Positions 39,077 through 48,733 of a DNA stretch of 64,000 bases are shown one piece after another. The stretch lies in assembly GCF_900099695.1 (NCBI RefSeq), contig NZ_FNCY01000001.1, positions 496,001-560,000 on the forward strand, in the 5' to 3' direction. Positions within the stretch are counted from its first letter, which is position 1. Every line of letters begins with the position of its first letter. Below the pieces are notes generated by a model. The model was not told the origin of the DNA, did no database searches, and saw only the letters and a list, made by a program, of their open reading frames with translations. Origin of the DNA: Propionivibrio dicarboxylicus (GTDB lineage: Bacteria; Pseudomonadota; Gammaproteobacteria; Burkholderiales; Rhodocyclaceae). The translations under genes and the position numbers were made by a program.

Positions 39077-41116
39077 TCAGATCCTGAAGCGTACGACCGC
39101 TTGGTTCAGCGTTTCGGCCAGTTGGTGCAGGTGTTCGGCGCCTTCACTGTTTTGTTCGCTGGCTTGTCGGTTGGCTTCAGCCATACGCGCGATATTCTCG
39201 ACCCCCTGGGCAATATCGTGTGTCGCTGCACTTTGTTCACCGGTGCTGTTGGCGATTTCCTTGACGGCGGTGACGGCGGTCTGACTTTCCCTTTCGATGT
39301 CGTTCAAGGTGTCCCCGGCGGTACGGGCGGCACCGACGCCTTCGGTGATGCGCTGGGCGAGGTTGCCGATACGGGTGACGATTTCCTGCGAGTCCTGCTG
39401 AACGGTGACGATCGTTCCTGAAATCTCCGTGGTGGATGCGGCGGTCCGTTCGGCAAGCTTGCGTACCTCGTCGGCAACCACGGCAAAGCCACGGCCGGAT
39501 TCACCGGCGCGTGCGGCTTCAATCGCGGCATTGAGTGCCAAGAGGTTGGTCTGGTCGGCGATTTCCTTGATGATCTGGACCACCTGCGTGATGTTTGCGG
39601 TCCGTTCCCCGAGTTGGTGGACGACGGTCGCTGTTTCACGGATATCGCGTTCGATACCGGTAAACTCGCGGACGACTTCGCCGACACGCTGGTTGCCAAG
39701 ATGCGCGGCAACCGCCGATTCGGTCACGAGTCGTTCGGCATCGCTGGCATTGGTGGAAACGTGGGAGATCGAAACTGACACTTCCTCAACCGCGGCTGCC
39801 AGGCTCGCGGCGGACTGACTTTGCTGCTCCGATCCGTCCATCACGCTCTGCGCGGTGCTGTTCATCGCTTCCGCCGCGACCGTCATGTCGGTCGTCGCGG
39901 CACCGATCTGTCCGATCATCTGGGTCAGGCCGTCCCGCATCCGCCGTAGTGCAACTGCCAATTGGGCTGTTTCATCCCGGCTGTTCGGATCGGCCTGGGC
40001 AATGCTTCGGCGCAGATCGCCATCGCCCATGGCGGTGAGCGTCTCAGCCATCGTCGACAGGGGCGCCAGATGCCGGTTGGTGTAAAACGCTGCGACAATG
40101 ACCAGCAAAGCCGCGGCGCCGACGAGGATGCCGATCGTGATGTTGCGTATCTTGCGGGCTTCGATAGTGAACTCATCGACCCAGGTGCCGGCACCGACGA
40201 TCCAGCCGGAGTCCTTGAGTTCGGCAAGCGCGGCGAGCTTGCGTCCGGATTTGCCGTCTTCGCTGGTCCAGTCGTAATGCAGCGTTCCGCTTCGCTTTTC
40301 GATCATGAGTTTGACGAAGGCGGTGATTGCCGGATTCGCCAGTTCCTTGACCGACTTGCCAACGAGTTTCGGATCGCGGTGGGCGACGATGACCGCGTCT
40401 TCAAGGGTTTTTCCGGGTGCGACGATGAAGGCGTAACCGGTTTCCCCGACCTGGAACGATTGGATGCCTTCCTTGACCCGCTTGAGGATATTATCGACGT
40501 TGACACGGATCGATAGCGCGCCGACGGTGGTATTGTCGATGATGATGGGTTCGAAATGCGAGACGTAATAGACGCCGTCGCGGCTGACGAGGCCGCTGTA
40601 CAGCTTGCCGTCCTTGACGGCGCGCGTTTCAGGTCCCGTTGCCGGCAGGGGGACGCCGACCTGCGACTTGCCGGCGGGATTTTTCAGGAAAGTGGTGACG
40701 CGGACGAATTGGTCACCGAGCCTGACCATGACGGCGGGGTCGGCGTGCAACAGGTCGCGGATCTTGGCGAGCAGTTCGAGATTGTTGTTGAGGGTGACGC
40801 CTCCGGATTTGAGTACTGGTACGGCGGCAACGTCGCCGGCCGGCGCTTTCTCGTCGGAGAGCGTGATACTGCCGGGCAGCATCTTGTGGGCGATATCCAT
40901 GCCCGATTTAGCCGTATCCTTGGCGTTGTCGAGACTGTCGCTGATGGCCGCGGCGAGGGCGTTGACGCGTTCCTGAATGGCTGTTTCGGCCTGGCCGATG
41001 GCGGCGCGATTTGACAGAATGGAGAGCGTGGTGACCAGAACGGCGAAAACGAACACGGTGGTCAGCAGGATGACGATGCTGAGTTGCTGGGCCAGTGGCC
41101 GTTGACGTACGTTCAT
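39077..41116 (-). CDS. Methyl-accepting chemotaxis protein with periplasmic Cache domain
   Basis: This 679-residue inner-membrane chemoreceptor has TM1 at about residues 15-37, then a large periplasmic region (38-325) with double-Cache features ([18 protein letters not shown] and [14 protein letters not shown]). TM2 is near 335-355, followed by HAMP and a signalling domain. The hairpin tip is [22 protein letters not shown] and [16 protein letters not shown]. No C-terminal CheR-docking pentapeptide is seen. The start at 41116 has GGAGGAG. Cache receptors usually bind amino acids or carboxylates; the ligand is unknown. Confidence 0.93.
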   Translation of the reverse strand: MNVRQRPLAQQLSIVILLTTVFVFAVLVTTLSILSNRAAIGQAETAIQERVNALAAAISDSLDNAKDTAKSGMDIAHKMLPGSITLSDEKAPAGDVAAVPVLKSGGVTLNNNLELLAKIRDLLHADPAVMVRLGDQFVRVTTFLKNPAGKSQVGVPLPATGPETRAVKDGKLYSGLVSRDGVYYVSHFEPIIIDNTTVGALSIRVNVDNILKRVKEGIQSFQVGETGYAFIVAPGKTLEDAVIVAHRDPKLVGKSVKELANPAITAFVKLMIEKRSGTLHYDWTSEDGKSGRKLAALAELKDSGWIVGAGTWVDEFTIEARKIRNITIGILVGAAALLVIVAAFYTNRHLAPLSTMAETLTAMGDGDLRRSIAQADPNSRDETAQLAVALRRMRDGLTQMIGQIGAATTDMTVAAEAMNSTAQSVMDGSEQQSQSAASLAAAVEEVSVSISHVSTNASDAERLVTESAVAAHLGNQRVGEVVREFTGIERDIRETATVVHQLGERTANITQVVQIIKEIADQTNLLALNAAIEAARAGESGRGFAVVADEVRKLAERTAASTTEISGTIVTVQQDSQEIVTRIGNLAQRITEGVGAARTAGDTLNDIERESQTAVTAVKEIANSTGEQSAATHDIAQGVENIARMAEANRQASEQNSEGAEHLHQLAETLNQAVVRFRI

Positions 41117-41256
41117 AACTCCTCCATGACGGATGCTGTCGTTGTTTAGATTTGGCATACGCGAATCGATTATGGCATAGCCATCGACGCAACTCTAGGA
41201 GGCTAAAATGGGGTCAGGGAAAAATCTTTGGCCCGATCGAGTAACGGAGGTCTTGC

Positions 41257-42159
41257 ATGCCGGTGACGTTGGATAACAAACTTGTCGTTGCGCTGTCGTC
41301 GAGGGCACTCTTCGATTTCGAGGAGGAAAACCGCGTATTCGAAGAAATGGACGACCGGGCTTACATGCAGTTGCAGTCCGATCGGCTGGACCGGCCGGCG
41401 CCGCCCGGCGTGGCCTTTACGCTGGCGAAGAAGCTCTTGGCGTTCAATGCCGACGGCGTGCATCGCGTTGAAATCGTCATTCTTTCGCGCAACGACCCCG
41501 TTTCGGGATTGCGAGTATTCCGTTCGGCAGAAGAGAACGGGCTTGATCTTGGTCGCGGTGTCTTCACCCGCGGGCGGGCGCCGTACCGCTTTCTCGATCC
41601 GCTCGGTGCGCATCTGTTCCTGTCGGCCAATGCCGATGACGTTCGCAAGGCACTTGCAGCCGGATTTCCCGCCGCTCAGGTTTTTGCGCATTCGCACGTC
41701 GATACCGAGCGCCATGCCGATGAGTTGCGGATTGCGTTCGACGGCGATGCCGTTCTGTTTTCAGACGAAGCCGAGCGCATCTATCAGCAGGATGGACTGG
41801 CGCGCTTTCACGCCCATGAACGGGCGCATGTTGCACGTCCGCTTCCGCCTGGCCCGTTCAAGCCGCTGCTCGAAGCCTTGCAACGACTGCAGGGCGCGAC
41901 CGGGCCTTCGGTTCCGGTCCGCTTGCGCACAGCGCTTGTAACGGCGCGGAGCGCGCCAGCCCACGAGCGCGCCATCCGTACGCTGATCGACTGGGGCGTT
42001 TCGGTCGATGAGGCCATGTTTCTCGGTGGTCTGGAGAAAGGGCCGTTTCTGGCGGAATTCGAACCCGACTTCTTCTTCGACGACCAGACCGGACACTGCG
42101 AATCGGCGTCCAGGGCCGGGCCTGCCGGTCAGGTGCTCAGCGGCGTCACCAACACCTGA
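41257..42159 (+). CDS. 5'-nucleotidase (PF06189-type)
   Basis: This 300-residue cytosolic protein belongs to the 5'-nucleotidase family related to vertebrate cN-I and dephosphorylates nucleoside monophosphates. Family features are the opening LVVALSSRALFDFEEENRVFE, VEIVILSRNDPVSGLRVF near residue 75, AFDGDAVLFSDEAERIYQ near 160 with the Mg-binding Asp pair, and the C-terminal MFLGGLEKGPFLAEFEPDFFFDDQ. A GGAGG site lies six bases before the ATG. It is a single gene. Confidence 0.85.
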   Translation: MPVTLDNKLVVALSSRALFDFEEENRVFEEMDDRAYMQLQSDRLDRPAPPGVAFTLAKKLLAFNADGVHRVEIVILSRNDPVSGLRVFRSAEENGLDLGRGVFTRGRAPYRFLDPLGAHLFLSANADDVRKALAAGFPAAQVFAHSHVDTERHADELRIAFDGDAVLFSDEAERIYQQDGLARFHAHERAHVARPLPPGPFKPLLEALQRLQGATGPSVPVRLRTALVTARSAPAHERAIRTLIDWGVSVDEAMFLGGLEKGPFLAEFEPDFFFDDQTGHCESASRAGPAGQVLSGVTNT

Positions 42160-42189
42160 GTCGGTGTTCGCGCGCAGCGAGAATCGCCG

Positions 42190-42215
42190 CTCCGGCTCGC
42201 GCGCGGGAGCCGGAG
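42190..42215. terminator. GC-rich hairpin between convergent genes
   Basis: CTCCGGCT (42190-42197) pairs with AGCCGGAG (42208-42215), between the 5'-nucleotidase gene and the convergent EF-hand gene. A short TCGTT follows. It is a likely bidirectional terminator of moderate strength. Confidence 0.5.
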
Positions 42216-42228
42216 TCGTTCTGTGCCA

Positions 42229-43014
42229 TCAGGCCGACGTCGAAATCAGCGAACTCAGCGAACTTAGCGTGTTGTTGCTACTCGTGCCATCGCCATAGAG
42301 ACGCAGGAGATCCATTAACTGCCGGAACATCTGCGCATCGGTGGTTTGCGTGCTGGTGCTCGAGTCCTTGCTCGACGAGTCGGAACTGGTCGACGTCGAC
42401 GACGAACTGCTGCTCGACGAAGATGTCGCGCTCGTTGTCGATTGCTGGTAGGACATGGCTTCGTCGAATGTTACCTTGCCGTCGCCGTTGGTGTCGGCCG
42501 CACTGAAGTTGTTGACGATGTTGCTGATCAGATCGGCACGTTGGCTGTCGCTGGTACTGCCGCTACTGCTGATCTCGGACAGCTGCTGCTCGAGTTCGTC
42601 CTGGGTGAAGCCTGTGTCATTGGTCGGCGGGGGCGGCGGCGGCATCGAGCCCGTCGCGTCCTGCATACGCGATTGGTTGAACTGGGTATCGAGCTGATCG
42701 GCGAGTTTGGTGAGACTCGCCGACATTTCCGATGCCGTGACCTTGCCGTCGCCGTTGGAATCGAGCTGCGAGAAAATGTCACTGGCGCTGGAGGTCGAAC
42801 TTGATGTCGTACTCGATGTACCACTCAGGCTGGACAGCGCCGATGCAAGATCGCTCTCCTCGATGTAGCCCTTGCCAGAGCTATCGAGTACCGAAAAAAG
42901 CTCGCTGGCGATTTCATCGCTGCTCGGACGCTTCGAACTCGTGCTGCTCGAACTGCCGGTCGTGTAGTAGCTACTGGTGTTGTAGTAATTGCCTATGCTG
43001 CTGATGGAACTCAT
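42229..43014 (-). CDS. Ser/Thr-rich EF-hand calcium-binding protein (XopAW-like)
   Basis: This 261-residue protein is about one third Ser and Thr. It has three canonical 12-residue EF-hand loops: DSSGKGYIEESD near residue 44, DSNGDGKVTASE near 85 and DTNGDGKVTFDE near 175. Between them lie a Pro run (PPPPPP near 124) and poly-Ser linkers. There is no Sec signal peptide; it opens with MSSISSIGNYYN. The layout resembles the XopAW calcium-binding family, first described as a Xanthomonas type III effector but found widely in non-pathogens. No secretion genes are near. Start has AGGAG. Confidence 0.85.
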   Translation of the reverse strand: MSSISSIGNYYNTSSYYTTGSSSSTSSKRPSSDEIASELFSVLDSSGKGYIEESDLASALSSLSGTSSTTSSSTSSASDIFSQLDSNGDGKVTASEMSASLTKLADQLDTQFNQSRMQDATGSMPPPPPPTNDTGFTQDELEQQLSEISSSGSTSDSQRADLISNIVNNFSAADTNGDGKVTFDEAMSYQQSTTSATSSSSSSSSSTSTSSDSSSKDSSTSTQTTDAQMFRQLMDLLRLYGDGTSSNNTLSSLSSLISTSA

Positions 43015-43358
43015 CGCATTCTCCTCGAAAAAATGAAAAGGAATCGGCGGCAGCCGGTCCGATATGTCATAGGCAAAATATCGGCCAGAAAAGCCGTCAA
43101 CGAAGGTGCTTAAGGGTTAAACAGTGAAAAGCTGTGTTAAGAATTCTGGCGTCATCGACGGCGACATCCGCACGGCTTGGGCGACACGGCACGGATGCTG
43201 TGCAAAGGGCGGGGTTTGTGCCCGGTTTGTGGAATAAAAATCGAATATAATCTGATACATGCATTGTTTTGCCGGTCGTCCGGCAAGTTTTTCCAAAGGG
43301 GCGTAAATGCGCGTAAAGCAGGCGCCCGATGAAGGCTCGACTTGGTTATCATTCCGTC
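43015..43358. other. Divergent intergenic region with promoter for the two-component system
   Basis: This 344-base gap is the longest in the window. It holds a perfect TATAAT (-10) at 43246-43251 on the plus strand, with no good -35 at 17 bases, so activation by a regulator is plausible. The predicted start near 43258 leaves a leader of about 100 bases before the response regulator. A stretch near 43105-43140 (TTAAGGGTTAAACAGTG, then GCTGTGTTAAG) is AT-rich with loose dyad symmetry. No convincing additional gene is seen. Confidence 0.5.
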
Positions 43359-44072
43359 ATGAATTTTCCTGATGCTCCCCACGTGTTGCTGGTCGACGAC
43401 GATGTCGAACTGGTCTCGCTTCTGAATTTTTACCTGCGCAGCGATGGCTTTCGCGTATCGCAGGCAAATGACGGTGAAACGGCCATCCAGATGCTGTTTT
43501 CCGGTCCCCTGCCCGATATCGCAGTTGTCGATGTCATGATGCCGGGGATCAGCGGCATCGAGGTGTTGCGGCGCATTCGTGCCAAGAGCAGCATCCCGGT
43601 CTTGATGCTGACCGGGCGCGGTGACGACGAGAGCCGCATCCAGGGGTTGGAATTGGGCGCCGATGACTATGTGGCGAAGCCCTGCACGCCCCGCGAACTC
43701 AGCGCCCGCCTGCGGGCAATCCTGCGGCGTACGCTCGCCGCCAGCGAGGGGAGCAAGCCGGGCGAAAGCGATATGGTCCGGGTTGGCGAACTCGTTCTGA
43801 AATCGGCCCAGCGAAAAATCTCCTGGGGCGAGCAGGATCTCAATCTCACCAATGCCGAATTCAACCTGCTTGAGGTGCTGATTCAGCGGGCCGGACAGGT
43901 GGTCAGCAAGGATACGCTGTCGGAACAAGGGCTCGGCCGCCCACATCAGCGCTATGATCGGAGTATCGACGTGCACTTGAGCAGCATTCGGCGGAAATTG
44001 CCGCCGCTGAACGACGGTCGTCCGCGCATCCAGGCCGTCCTGCGCAAGGGCTATCAGCTGCTGATCGATTGA
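43359..44072 (+). CDS. OmpR/CpxR-family response regulator
   Basis: This 237-residue regulator has a receiver domain at residues 5-120 (acidic VDDDVEL, phospho-acceptor Asp in AVVDVMMPGISG, Lys in VAKPCTPREL). It is followed by a winged-helix DNA-binding domain (130-235) with DRSIDVHLSSIRRKL as the recognition helix. The domain arrangement is closest to CpxR. An in-frame ATG 30 bases upstream (43329) is possible; neither has an obvious Shine-Dalgarno. The gene pairs with the kinase 13 bases downstream. Confidence 0.92.
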   Translation: MNFPDAPHVLLVDDDVELVSLLNFYLRSDGFRVSQANDGETAIQMLFSGPLPDIAVVDVMMPGISGIEVLRRIRAKSSIPVLMLTGRGDDESRIQGLELGADDYVAKPCTPRELSARLRAILRRTLAASEGSKPGESDMVRVGELVLKSAQRKISWGEQDLNLTNAEFNLLEVLIQRAGQVVSKDTLSEQGLGRPHQRYDRSIDVHLSSIRRKLPPLNDGRPRIQAVLRKGYQLLID

Positions 44073-44085
44073 CGGGAGGGTGGAT

Positions 44086-45243
44086 ATGCCCCGTTTCAGG
44101 CTCGGTCGTCTCTATTGGAAGTTTCTTTGTTTCTTTTTCCTGGCGCAGTTGCTTGCCGTGGTCGGTGTCGGCCTCGCGATCTGGGCGACCAAACCCGTCC
44201 ATGTCTTCGATCATCCACCGCCACACGAATCCCGTTTTCAAGGACCGGCACCCGAAGGCGGGCCGGTGGGCGGGCCCTTTGCGGGGCCGCCCGGTGGCCC
44301 AGGTGAGCCACACCCGCCAGGGTTCCTGCCGCGGCCGGCGAAACTACCGATTGAGCATCTTCTTGCTGGCGCGGTCGTCAGCCTGGTGTTCGCCGCTCTT
44401 CTGGCGAGCTATGTGGCACGCCCGATCCGGCGGCTGAAAGATGCGCTACGCGCCGCCGGTGGCGGAAAATTGTCTCCCGGGCTCGCGGCTTCAATGGGGC
44501 GGCGCGAGGACGAGCTGACCGAGTTGTGCCAGGAGTTCGACCATATGGCGACGCGTCTGGCGCATCTCATGGAAGGCCAGCGTCGCCTCCTTTACGACGT
44601 GTCGCATGAATTGCGTGCACCGCTGGCACGACTTACGGCGGTGATCGGCATTGCGCGCCAGCAGCCGGATCGGCTCGAAGACTGCTTGCAGCGACTGGAA
44701 CGCGAGTCGGAGCGGATGGATCGACTGATCAGCGAACTGCTGACACTGTCGCGTCTCGAAGCGGGCATGGTCGAACGCATCGACGAACCGGTCATTGTTG
44801 CCGAGGTGCTCGGCAATGTCGTTTCCGATGCCGAGCCGCAGGCGGCACAGTTGGGCTTCAACCTCGAGTTCGAGGGTGAAGACATGGCAGCGGTACGCGT
44901 CATGGGCGATCCTGAGTTGCTGCACCGAGTTTTCGACAACTTGTTGCGCAACGCGATGACGCATGCTTCGGCCGGAAAGTGGGTCCGCCTGTGTTTGAGC
45001 GTCCAGGGCGAAACCGCGTGTGTTCAAGTGGAAGATCGCGGTCCCGGCGTCCTCAGCAGCGAAACCGAGCAGATCTTTCAGCCTTTCTATCGTGGCTCGC
45101 AGACGAGCGGCGTGAACGGTCACGGCTTGGGTCTCGTGATCGCACGCCAGATCGTCGAAAACTATGGTGGCCAGATCAAGGCAGAGAACCGTCCGGAAGG
45201 CGGTTTGCGCGTCAGCGTCTATCTGCCGATGACGGCGCTATAA
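44086..45243 (+). CDS. Sensor histidine kinase (CpxA-like)
   Basis: This 385-residue kinase has TM1 at about residues 10-35, a short periplasmic loop (36-90), TM2 near 90-110, HAMP, then HisKA with the phosphorylated His in YDVSHELRAPLARL near residue 168. HATPase_c follows with N, G1 and G2 boxes (NLLRNAMTHA, VEDRGPGV, GHGLGL). The periplasmic loop is dominated by Pro, Gly and His (GGPVGGPFAGPPGGPGEPHPP), which is unusual. The ATG at 44086 has GGGAGG six bases upstream. Its end overlaps the convergent pssA gene by six bases. Confidence 0.92.
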   Translation: MPRFRLGRLYWKFLCFFFLAQLLAVVGVGLAIWATKPVHVFDHPPPHESRFQGPAPEGGPVGGPFAGPPGGPGEPHPPGFLPRPAKLPIEHLLAGAVVSLVFAALLASYVARPIRRLKDALRAAGGGKLSPGLAASMGRREDELTELCQEFDHMATRLAHLMEGQRRLLYDVSHELRAPLARLTAVIGIARQQPDRLEDCLQRLERESERMDRLISELLTLSRLEAGMVERIDEPVIVAEVLGNVVSDAEPQAAQLGFNLEFEGEDMAAVRVMGDPELLHRVFDNLLRNAMTHASAGKWVRLCLSVQGETACVQVEDRGPGVLSSETEQIFQPFYRGSQTSGVNGHGLGLVIARQIVENYGGQIKAENRPEGGLRVSVYLPMTAL

Positions 45244-46647
45244 CATCTGGTTGATCAGCCGGTCGGCGCGGATGCGGGCCAGGCGCCGGATCAGGCGCTG
45301 TACCGGCGGTGGGTAGTGGTCGACCGTCTCGAGTGCGTCGTAGTGGGCGAGGCGGACCGTGTTGACGAGGATGCGGTCGAGTTCTGCCCGATGCTGCGTC
45401 GTCAGGAGGCGGTGCGGGTCGTGGATCAGCAGGCCGTTTTCCAGATCGAGTCGCCAGGCGCGCGGATTGAGATTGTTTCCGGTCAGCAGGATGCGCTCTT
45501 CATCGGCGATCATGCCTTTCAGATGGAAGGTGTTGTCGCCGTCCTTCCAGATATGCACGTTGAGCACACCGGCCGCGATGGCGCGCTGATGACGCTTGCA
45601 GAAACGGCGCAGGTTGGCTTCGTAGAGATAGGGCAGCGCGCCGATCGTCTTGAACGGCTCGCTCGGGGGAATGTAGAAATCGTTGGCGGTCTTGTCGCCG
45701 AGCACGATCGTGATGCGGCAACCCGCGCGGATTGCCCGGCGCAGTGCGCGCTGCAGCGAGCCCGGGAGGTTGAAGTACGGGGTAAAGAGCGTCAGTTGGC
45801 TCCGCGCCTGCAGAACCAGTTGCAGGAGCACGCGATTCAGCTCGTTGTGCCGAAGACCCAAGCCCACCAGGGGGGTGATGCACACATCTGCGTCGCTTGG
45901 CGCCGATGCGGTGAATCGGTAGCGTGCCGCGGCCAGCGTTCGCCGCAGGTCGGCAATCGCCGGCTTCAAACGCCCGGTTGGCGGCGTGTCGGCCCGCTCC
46001 AGCGGGTGCACGGCCGGATGCGGGGTAATCGTCTCGGTCAGCAAACGCGCCATGCAGTCGGCGAGTTCGCGATGCTGGATCAGATGATAACGGTCGAGCC
46101 GGTAACGCCCGTGTCGTTGCAGGTAGACGTCGTTGAGGCTGGCGCCGCTGTAGAGCACGGTCTCGTCGAAAACGAAGCCTTTCAGGTGGAGCACGCCGAG
46201 CAGTTCGCGTCGCTGGACCGGAACGCCGTACACGGTGACGCCCGGGCCGAACCGTTCGGCTTCGGCGCGGTACAGGGCGGCGTTGCCGTCGGATTTCTGC
46301 TTGCCGATCAGGCCGCGTTGCGCACGGTGCCAGTCGACAAAGACAGCGATTTCTATCTCGGGATGTGCGGCGCGGGCGGCGTAAAGCGCCGCCAGAATTT
46401 CCCGGCCAGCGTCGTCGTCCTGCAGATACAAGGCCGCGATCAGGATGCGCTTCCGCGCTTTGGCGATTTGCGCCAGAAGCGTTTCGCGGAAGGCGACCGG
46501 ATCGGGCAGAATCGTCACGGCGTCCGCCGGAACGGCCATGCCGCGGATATCTTCGAGCGCCGGCAGGTGGCGCGCGCGATCGCGCCAGCGTTGCAAAACG
46601 CGGGCAAGACGGGATGTCGTTGTTCGATAGAGATGATCGTGTTCCAC
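45238..46647 (-). CDS. pssA: CDP-diacylglycerol--serine O-phosphatidyltransferase, phospholipase D type
   Basis: This 469-residue enzyme makes phosphatidylserine, the precursor of phosphatidylethanolamine. It carries two HKD motifs: HLKGFVFDETVLYSGASLN near residue 153 and HLKGMIADEERILLTGNNL near 370. These and the following NPRAWRLDLENGLLIHDP are very close to E. coli PssA (451 residues). It lacks membrane helices, so it is the peripheral PLD-like type, not the integral CDP-alcohol transferase type. Confidence 0.93.
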   Translation of the reverse strand: MEHDHLYRTTTSRLARVLQRWRDRARHLPALEDIRGMAVPADAVTILPDPVAFRETLLAQIAKARKRILIAALYLQDDDAGREILAALYAARAAHPEIEIAVFVDWHRAQRGLIGKQKSDGNAALYRAEAERFGPGVTVYGVPVQRRELLGVLHLKGFVFDETVLYSGASLNDVYLQRHGRYRLDRYHLIQHRELADCMARLLTETITPHPAVHPLERADTPPTGRLKPAIADLRRTLAAARYRFTASAPSDADVCITPLVGLGLRHNELNRVLLQLVLQARSQLTLFTPYFNLPGSLQRALRRAIRAGCRITIVLGDKTANDFYIPPSEPFKTIGALPYLYEANLRRFCKRHQRAIAAGVLNVHIWKDGDNTFHLKGMIADEERILLTGNNLNPRAWRLDLENGLLIHDPHRLLTTQHRAELDRILVNTVRLAHYDALETVDHYPPPVQRLIRRLARIRADRLINQML

Positions 46648-46768
46648 GGAGGCGGATTATACCGGGGTCGGCCGATTCCGCGCCGTTTCTTGTCCTTTTG
46701 GGCGGTTTTCGGCGCCGGGTCGAGGCCTGATGGTTGTCAGCCGCAATCAGCTCTGATAGCGTAGCGGC

Positions 46769-47374
46769 ATGAAAACGCCCGATCCCGTTACCAGCCAGGC
46801 CATGCAGCGCATTTTGCGCGTGCTCGAGAAGAAACCGAATATGTCGGTGTCCGACATTTCGGCGGAGGCTTTTGTCGGCATGACGACGCTGGCGTGCGGA
46901 GGATACATCAAGGCCCTCAAGGCCCGCGGATGCTTGTTCATCAGCGGCTGGCGCCAGGTCAATGGCCGTTTTTCCACGCCGCTGTACAGTCTTGGCAATC
47001 AGGAAGACGTCAAGCGGCCGCGTGTCGACGATAGCAATCGTGATGCTCCTGGCATGGTGCGCATCGTCGAGACCTTGGGCCATTTCGGCCCCCTGACCTA
47101 CCGCGAGATCGCGCAGTATTCAGGTCTGTCGATCAATACCGTCAAGAACAGCGGCTATCTGGCGGCGCTCATCGCGCAAGGATTGATCCATATCGGCGAT
47201 TGGCGTCGCTCCCATGGCGGGCCAATGATGCCGGTCTATCATCCTGGCGCCGGCGTGGCTGCGGAAAAGCCCCCGGCGGTATTGGCTCGCGACAAGTTGC
47301 GGCAATACCGCGAGCGCGTCCGGATTGCGGCGCGCGGACATGGCTTGAAGGCACTCGTCGCCGATTTGCGCTGA
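46769..47374 (+). CDS. Unknown protein with two duplicated winged-helix-like modules
   Basis: This 201-residue protein is not assigned to a known family. It is built from two similar modules of about 65 residues. Module 1 (about 10-75) ends GYIKALKARGCLFISGWRQ then STPLYSLG. Module 2 (about 95-160) ends GYLAALIAQGLIHIGDWRR then MMPVYHPG. Each starts with a helix-turn-helix-like segment (MSVSDISAEAFVGMTTLACG and LTYREIAQYSGLSINTVKNS). A basic tail follows (KLRQYRERVRIAARGHG). It looks like a nucleic-acid-binding protein that arose by internal duplication. It stands alone between pssA and purT. Confidence 0.7.
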   Translation: MKTPDPVTSQAMQRILRVLEKKPNMSVSDISAEAFVGMTTLACGGYIKALKARGCLFISGWRQVNGRFSTPLYSLGNQEDVKRPRVDDSNRDAPGMVRIVETLGHFGPLTYREIAQYSGLSINTVKNSGYLAALIAQGLIHIGDWRRSHGGPMMPVYHPGAGVAAEKPPAVLARDKLRQYRERVRIAARGHGLKALVADLR

Positions 47375-47467
47375 GCATATTCCGCCAGACGGCGGCGTGA
47401 CCGGACAGCCTTGGTCCCGGGCTGGTAAAATCCGCCTTCTTCGTTCACCGTCATCTGGAACCTTGCC

Positions 47468-48706
47468 ATGGCTACGACTCCTATCGGCTCGCGTCTTCAA
47501 CCTGTCACCGCGCTGGGGACACCACTGTCCCGTTCGGCAACCCGGGTCATGCTGTTGGGTGCCGGCGAACTCGGCAAGGAAGTCATCATTGCGCTGCAAC
47601 GCCTGGGTATCGAAACCATTGCCGTCGATCGTTATGACAATGCCCCTGGCATGCAGGTCGCACATCGGTCGCATGTCGTTTCGATGACCGATGCGGCCGC
47701 TTTGCGGGCGGTCATCGAGCAGGAGCGGCCGCATCTCGTGGTGCCGGAAATCGAGGCGATCGCGACCGATCTGCTGCTCGAGATCGAGCGCGAAGGCCTG
47801 GCCGAAGTTATTCCGACGGCGCGCGCGACGCGCCTGACCATGGATCGCGAAGGCATCCGCCGCCTGGTGGCGGAGGAACTGGGCATGCCGACTTCGCCGT
47901 ACGCCTTTGCCAGTTCGCTGGATGAGTTGCAGGCGGCGATCGACGCCGGTATCGGCTATCCTTGTCTCGTCAAGCCGACGATGTCCTCCTCGGGCAAGGG
48001 GCAGTCGCTGCTGCGCGGTCCGCAGGATGTTGCCAAGGCGTGGGACTATGCCATGCAGGGCGGGCGGGTGAGCCGCGGGCGCGTCATCGTCGAAGGTTTT
48101 ATCGATTTCGAATACGAGATCACCCTGCTGACGGTCCGTGCCGTCGGTGCCAGCGGCGCGGTCGAGACCCATTTCTGCGAGCCGGTCGGTCATCTACAGA
48201 TCAGCGGCGATTACGTGGAATCCTGGCAACCGCAGGCGATGAGTCCGGCGGCGCTGGAGAAGGCGCGGGAAATCGCGGCGGCGGTCACGACCAACCTGGG
48301 CGGGCGCGGTCTGTTCGGGGTCGAGTTGTTCGTGCGCGGCGATCAGGTCTGGTTCTCCGAGGTCAGCCCGCGGCCGCATGACACCGGCTTGGTGACGCTT
48401 GCCTCGCAGCGTTTCTCCGAATTCGAATTGCATGCTCGCGCGATTCTCGGCTTGCCGGTGGATGTTTCGCTGCGCGCGCCGGGCGCTTCGGCGGTGATCT
48501 ACGGCGGCGTGGACGCGACGGCGATCGCCTTCGCTGGGGTCGCCGAAGCGCTGGCCGTGCCGGAGACCGATCTGCGCCTGTTCGGCAAGCCCGAAAGTTT
48601 CAAGAAGCGCCGCATGGGCGTTGCCGTGGCTACTGCGGCGACGACCGACGAAGCGCGCCAGCGCGCGAAACTGGCGGCGAGCCGCGTCAAGCCGATTGAA
48701 TCCTAG
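47468..48706 (+). CDS. purT: Formate-dependent phosphoribosylglycinamide formyltransferase (GAR transformylase 2)
   Basis: This 412-residue ATP-grasp enzyme makes formyl-GAR in purine synthesis from formate and ATP. It has the [18 protein letters not shown] nucleotide motif near residue 31, [15 protein letters not shown] near 170, [16 protein letters not shown] near 210, and metal-binding [23 protein letters not shown] near 282. About 20 extra N-terminal residues compared with E. coli PurT (392). tRNA-Gly follows 27 bases after the stop. Confidence 0.95.
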   Translation: MATTPIGSRLQPVTALGTPLSRSATRVMLLGAGELGKEVIIALQRLGIETIAVDRYDNAPGMQVAHRSHVVSMTDAAALRAVIEQERPHLVVPEIEAIATDLLLEIEREGLAEVIPTARATRLTMDREGIRRLVAEELGMPTSPYAFASSLDELQAAIDAGIGYPCLVKPTMSSSGKGQSLLRGPQDVAKAWDYAMQGGRVSRGRVIVEGFIDFEYEITLLTVRAVGASGAVETHFCEPVGHLQISGDYVESWQPQAMSPAALEKAREIAAAVTTNLGGRGLFGVELFVRGDQVWFSEVSPRPHDTGLVTLASQRFSEFELHARAILGLPVDVSLRAPGASAVIYGGVDATAIAFAGVAEALAVPETDLRLFGKPESFKKRRMGVAVATAATTDEARQRAKLAASRVKPIES

Positions 48707-48733
48707 GCGCGGAGCACTTAGAATAGCGGCTTC

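Noticed and set aside
39620-39640. A parS-like sequence (TGTTTCACG)
   Set aside because: Only the left half matches; it lies inside the chemoreceptor gene and the right half GTGAAACA is missing.
41208-41229. A GGGGTCAGG-type sequence upstream of the 5'-nucleotidase, similar to motifs seen near REP-associated transposases
   Set aside because: Only one short copy is present, with no partner repeat or transposase in the window.
45500-47083. A 527-residue minus-strand frame overlapping pssA and the duplicated-module gene
   Set aside because: It is out of frame with pssA, which has clear HKD motifs, and covers another gene on the opposite strand.
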